A DNA stretch of 36,302 nucleotides from an uncultured Elstera sp. GTDB lineage: Bacteria > Pseudomonadota > Alphaproteobacteria > Elsterales > Elsteraceae. Below are positions 34,679 through 36,302 of the stretch, piece by piece. Where the stretch lies: positions 1-36,302 of the forward strand of contig CAIZEE010000514.1 of the NCBI GenBank assembly GCA_903931835.1. Direction: 5' to 3'. The translations under genes were made by a program, and so were the position numbers. Position 1 is the stretch's first letter; every line of letters starts with the position of its first letter. Below the pieces are notes generated by a model. The model was not told the origin of the DNA. It worked only from the letters and a program-made list of their open reading frames with translations, and made no database searches.

Positions 34679-35109
34679 GGACTGTTGGAATGGAGCTAGC
34701 CGTTATCCTGGTCGAATTTTTCACCCAGCACGATCGGCTCCCACCCGGAAATCCAGGCCGCCTCTTCGTCCGCGCCCAGTAAGCCAAATAGATAAACGGC
34801 CCCCAAGGCGCCGGCCAAGGGCCCCCCCGCGCCGCTTTTCCGCGCTACGGGCTCACCCTTAGCTCCAACAGGCCGCCTTGGATTCTCGCCGTCCAACCGT
34901 GCACGCGCCATAATCCCGACACCCTTTCGAGCAGGCCCTCTGGACCATCCACGCCGCATTTCTTCGTCCCGACGCTGGACACAAAACTGGATCCAGGCAG
35001 GTCACAATAAGTCGCACAGGATAGCCCCAGAAAACGACGACAGCGACGACTATAACTACTTATGCCGAAAGATTCGGTTGATTGGCCACCAATCGGATGA
35101 TGCGAGTAG
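34679..35109. other. gene-poor stretch between DUF3426 gene and cysE
   Basis: This run of 431 bases has no recognisable gene, RNA or mobile element. It contains a doubtful small reading frame (34696-34911, minus), a run of seven C at 34822-34828, and a short hairpin GATTGG/CCAATC at 35084-35098. CGAGTAGT occurs at 35103-35110 and 35116-35123, the latter within the cysE end. It could be a decayed gene or simply spacer. Confidence 0.5.
34696..34911 (-). CDS. doubtful small protein (71 aa)
   Basis: From ATG 34911 this frame encodes 71 residues with one hydrophobic stretch (PLAGALGAVYLFGLLGA) and an acidic end (GWEPIVLGEKFDQDNG). Codon use is less GC3-biased than in neighbouring genes, and the ribosome site is poor. 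A G7 run (minus strand) sits just before the hydrophobic segment. It may be a small membrane protein, the remains of a larger frameshifted gene, or chance. I do not recognise it. Confidence 0.3.
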   Translation of the reverse strand: MARARLDGENPRRPVGAKGEPVARKSGAGGPLAGALGAVYLFGLLGADEEAAWISGWEPIVLGEKFDQDNG

Positions 35110-35958
35110 TTAGATCGAGTAGTCGAGCGGCGGAAAACATTGATCCATTGAGAAGGCGGGCATCTCATCGCCCACTCCGTCACGGCGCGCGACCAGCTGA
35201 GCCGGCACGCCGGCCACGGTCGTGAAGGGTGCCACGCCGGTCAGCACCACGCTGCCAGCACCGACCTTTGCCCCTTCGCCAATCTCGATATTGCCGAGAA
35301 TCTTGGCGCCGGCGCCGATCAGCACGCCACGGCGAACCTTTGGATGGCGGTTGCCGGTCTCCTTGCCAGTACCGCCCAGCGTGACGCCCTGCAGGATCGA
35401 GACATCATCCTCGACCACCGCCGTCTCGCCGATGACGACGCCAGTGCCGTGGTCGATGAACAGCCCACAGCCCAGCACCGTGCCGGGATGGATATCGATC
35501 GCGAAAACATCGCAGCAGCGGCTGTGGATCAGCGTCGCCAAATGCTGGCGGCCGGAAACCCAGAGGTGATGGTAGATCCGTTGCCATTGGGTCGCCTGAA
35601 AGCCCTTGAAGTATAAGAACGGCGTCACGTGATCGCGATAGGCAGGGTTGCGCTCACGGCTAGCGCGGAGATCGCGGATCGCAACCGGGATCAGATGCGG
35701 GTTGCGCTCGATCGCCTCCCAGGCGATCCGGTAAAGCGTCTCGGCATCAAGCGCCCCACCCGCCAGACGATTGACCAGCGTGCTGACCATGGCCGAATCG
35801 AACCGCGCGAAATCCAGAATGGCGCGGCGCATGACCCCCTCGACCACCGGTTCGCCGCCGCCGATCTTTTCCGCCTCACAGCGCAGCACAGCCCAGAAAT
35901 CCAGGACATCCGGGCCGTCCTGGGCTGAGCAATCGATGATTTCATGCGTATCGGGCAT
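35110..35958 (-). CDS. cysE: serine O-acetyltransferase CysE
   Basis: The 282-residue cytoplasmic enzyme acetylates serine for cysteine synthesis. A helical N-terminal domain (20-140, AILDFARFDSAMVSTLVNRL) precedes a left-handed beta-helix of hexapeptide repeats. AIDIHPGTVLGCGLFIDHGTGVVIGETAVV holds the catalytic Asp/His region, and TLGGTGKETGNRHPKV is the acetyl-CoA loop. A tail to DYSI may bind cysteine synthase through its terminal Ile. ATG 35958 is chosen because it follows the aldehyde dehydrogenase stop by 14 bases; longer frames run into that gene. Confidence 0.94.
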   Translation of the reverse strand: MPDTHEIIDCSAQDGPDVLDFWAVLRCEAEKIGGGEPVVEGVMRRAILDFARFDSAMVSTLVNRLAGGALDAETLYRIAWEAIERNPHLIPVAIRDLRASRERNPAYRDHVTPFLYFKGFQATQWQRIYHHLWVSGRQHLATLIHSRCCDVFAIDIHPGTVLGCGLFIDHGTGVVIGETAVVEDDVSILQGVTLGGTGKETGNRHPKVRRGVLIGAGAKILGNIEIGEGAKVGAGSVVLTGVAPFTTVAGVPAQLVARRDGVGDEMPAFSMDQCFPPLDYSI

Positions 35959-35972
35959 AATCCTGCTTTCGC

Positions 35973-36302
35973 TTAGCCGAGATGCGTCCAGACCGATTTG
36001 GTCTGCGTGACGGTCAGCAATGTTTCCAGGCATTTGTCGCGGCCCATGCCGGATTGCTTGAACCCGCCCCAGGGCAAGGTCATGTCGCCATGATCGAAGC
36101 AATTGATCCAGACAATGCCGGCATCGATGTCGCGCGCCGCTTTGTGCGCCACCGAGATATCGGAGGTCCAGATGCTGGCGGCCAAGCCATAGATCGAATC
36201 ATTGGCGATGGTGATCGCCTCCTCAAGCGTCTTGAAGGGCAATACCGTGCCGACCGGTCCGAAAATCTCTTCCTGCGCGATGCGCATCGAGTTGTTGACG
36301 CC
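35973..36302 (-). CDS. aldehyde dehydrogenase, C-terminal part (PuuC-like)
   Basis: Only the last 109 residues are present; the frame continues beyond the window edge. EEIFGPVGTVLPFKTLEEAITIAND is the cofactor/folding motif of the ALDH superfamily, and LPWGGFKQSGMGRDKCLETLLTVTQTKSVW closes the protein. The INCFDHGDMTLPWGGFKQSG stretch is nearest to gamma-glutamyl-aminobutyraldehyde dehydrogenase (PuuC) and related enzymes that oxidise amino-aldehydes. The active-site Cys lies outside. Its stop is 14 bases before the cysE start. Confidence 0.88.
   Translation of the reverse strand, partial: GVNNSMRIAQEEIFGPVGTVLPFKTLEEAITIANDSIYGLAASIWTSDISVAHKAARDIDAGIVWINCFDHGDMTLPWGGFKQSGMGRDKCLETLLTVTQTKSVWTHLG

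Noticed and set aside
35084-35098. GATTGG/CCAATC hairpin as terminator of cysE
   Set aside because: Stem of six bases with a three-base loop and no T-run on either strand.
34845-35183. 112-codon frame on the minus strand upstream of the doubtful small gene
   Set aside because: It overlaps the end of cysE in another frame, is rich in Ser/Arg/Cys, and shows no recognisable domain.

Overview
The window is high-GC chromosomal DNA of an alphaproteobacterium, probably Rhodospirillales in the broad sense. The pointers are: a chorismate mutase-hisC-tyrA cluster divergent from metX-metW; ftsEX divergent from an MJ0042/DUF3426 protein; an AapJ-type amino-acid binding protein; a DUF2125 protein; a B12-dependent ribonucleotide reductase; and a CyaC-like class III cyclase. 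I cannot name the genus. No rRNA, tRNA, CRISPR array, transposase, integrase or phage gene was seen, so this is ordinary chromosome with some unusual local modules.

Layout. 1-2196 (+): the end of a DinG-type helicase, a TerB-like protein and an unknown protein. 2193-5731: an MFS exporter (-), a patatin-like lipase (+) and an orphan amino-acid binding protein (+). 5840-9595: a possible redox-signalling module. It holds a tiny His/Tyr-rich lipoprotein, an exported truncated haemoglobin and a membrane-haem/[2Fe-2S]/adenylate cyclase fusion on +, facing a periplasmic cupredoxin and a DUF3034 barrel on -. 9680-11233 (-): an APC permease. 11327-16157: metX-metW (-) divergent from chorismate mutase-hisC-tyrA (+). 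16162-20468 (-): an RND pump and its adaptor. 20555-22994: pspABC (-) with a sigma-54 promoter, divergent from pspF (+). 23120-25249 (+): a TPR-glycosyltransferase-like protein. 25246-27118: a DUF2125 protein (-) and a ChaC-type cyclotransferase (+). 27115-30058 (-): nrdJ followed by two small genes. 30096-33664 (-): the tightly coupled chain ftsE-ftsX-HAD phosphatase-ydcF-plsC. 33914-34678 (+): an MJ0042/DUF3426 protein. 34679-35109: a gene-poor stretch. 35110-36302 (-): cysE and the end of an aldehyde dehydrogenase.

Two things stand out. First, the metX/chorismate mutase intergenic region holds two long stem-loops of the same architecture (GAT, unpaired TCA, CG, variable stem, CG, ATC). They point outward, each in sense orientation to its own downstream gene. 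Their stem sequences differ but still pair, which suggests selection for structure. Second, the 5.8-9.6 kb block joins haem, Fe-S and copper proteins around a cAMP-producing enzyme and may form a cell-envelope redox or gas-sensing circuit.

Smaller points: three convergent gene pairs share four bases at their stop codons, an exactly coupled division/envelope operon is present, and a 62-codon gene with an excellent ribosome-binding site follows nrdJ.
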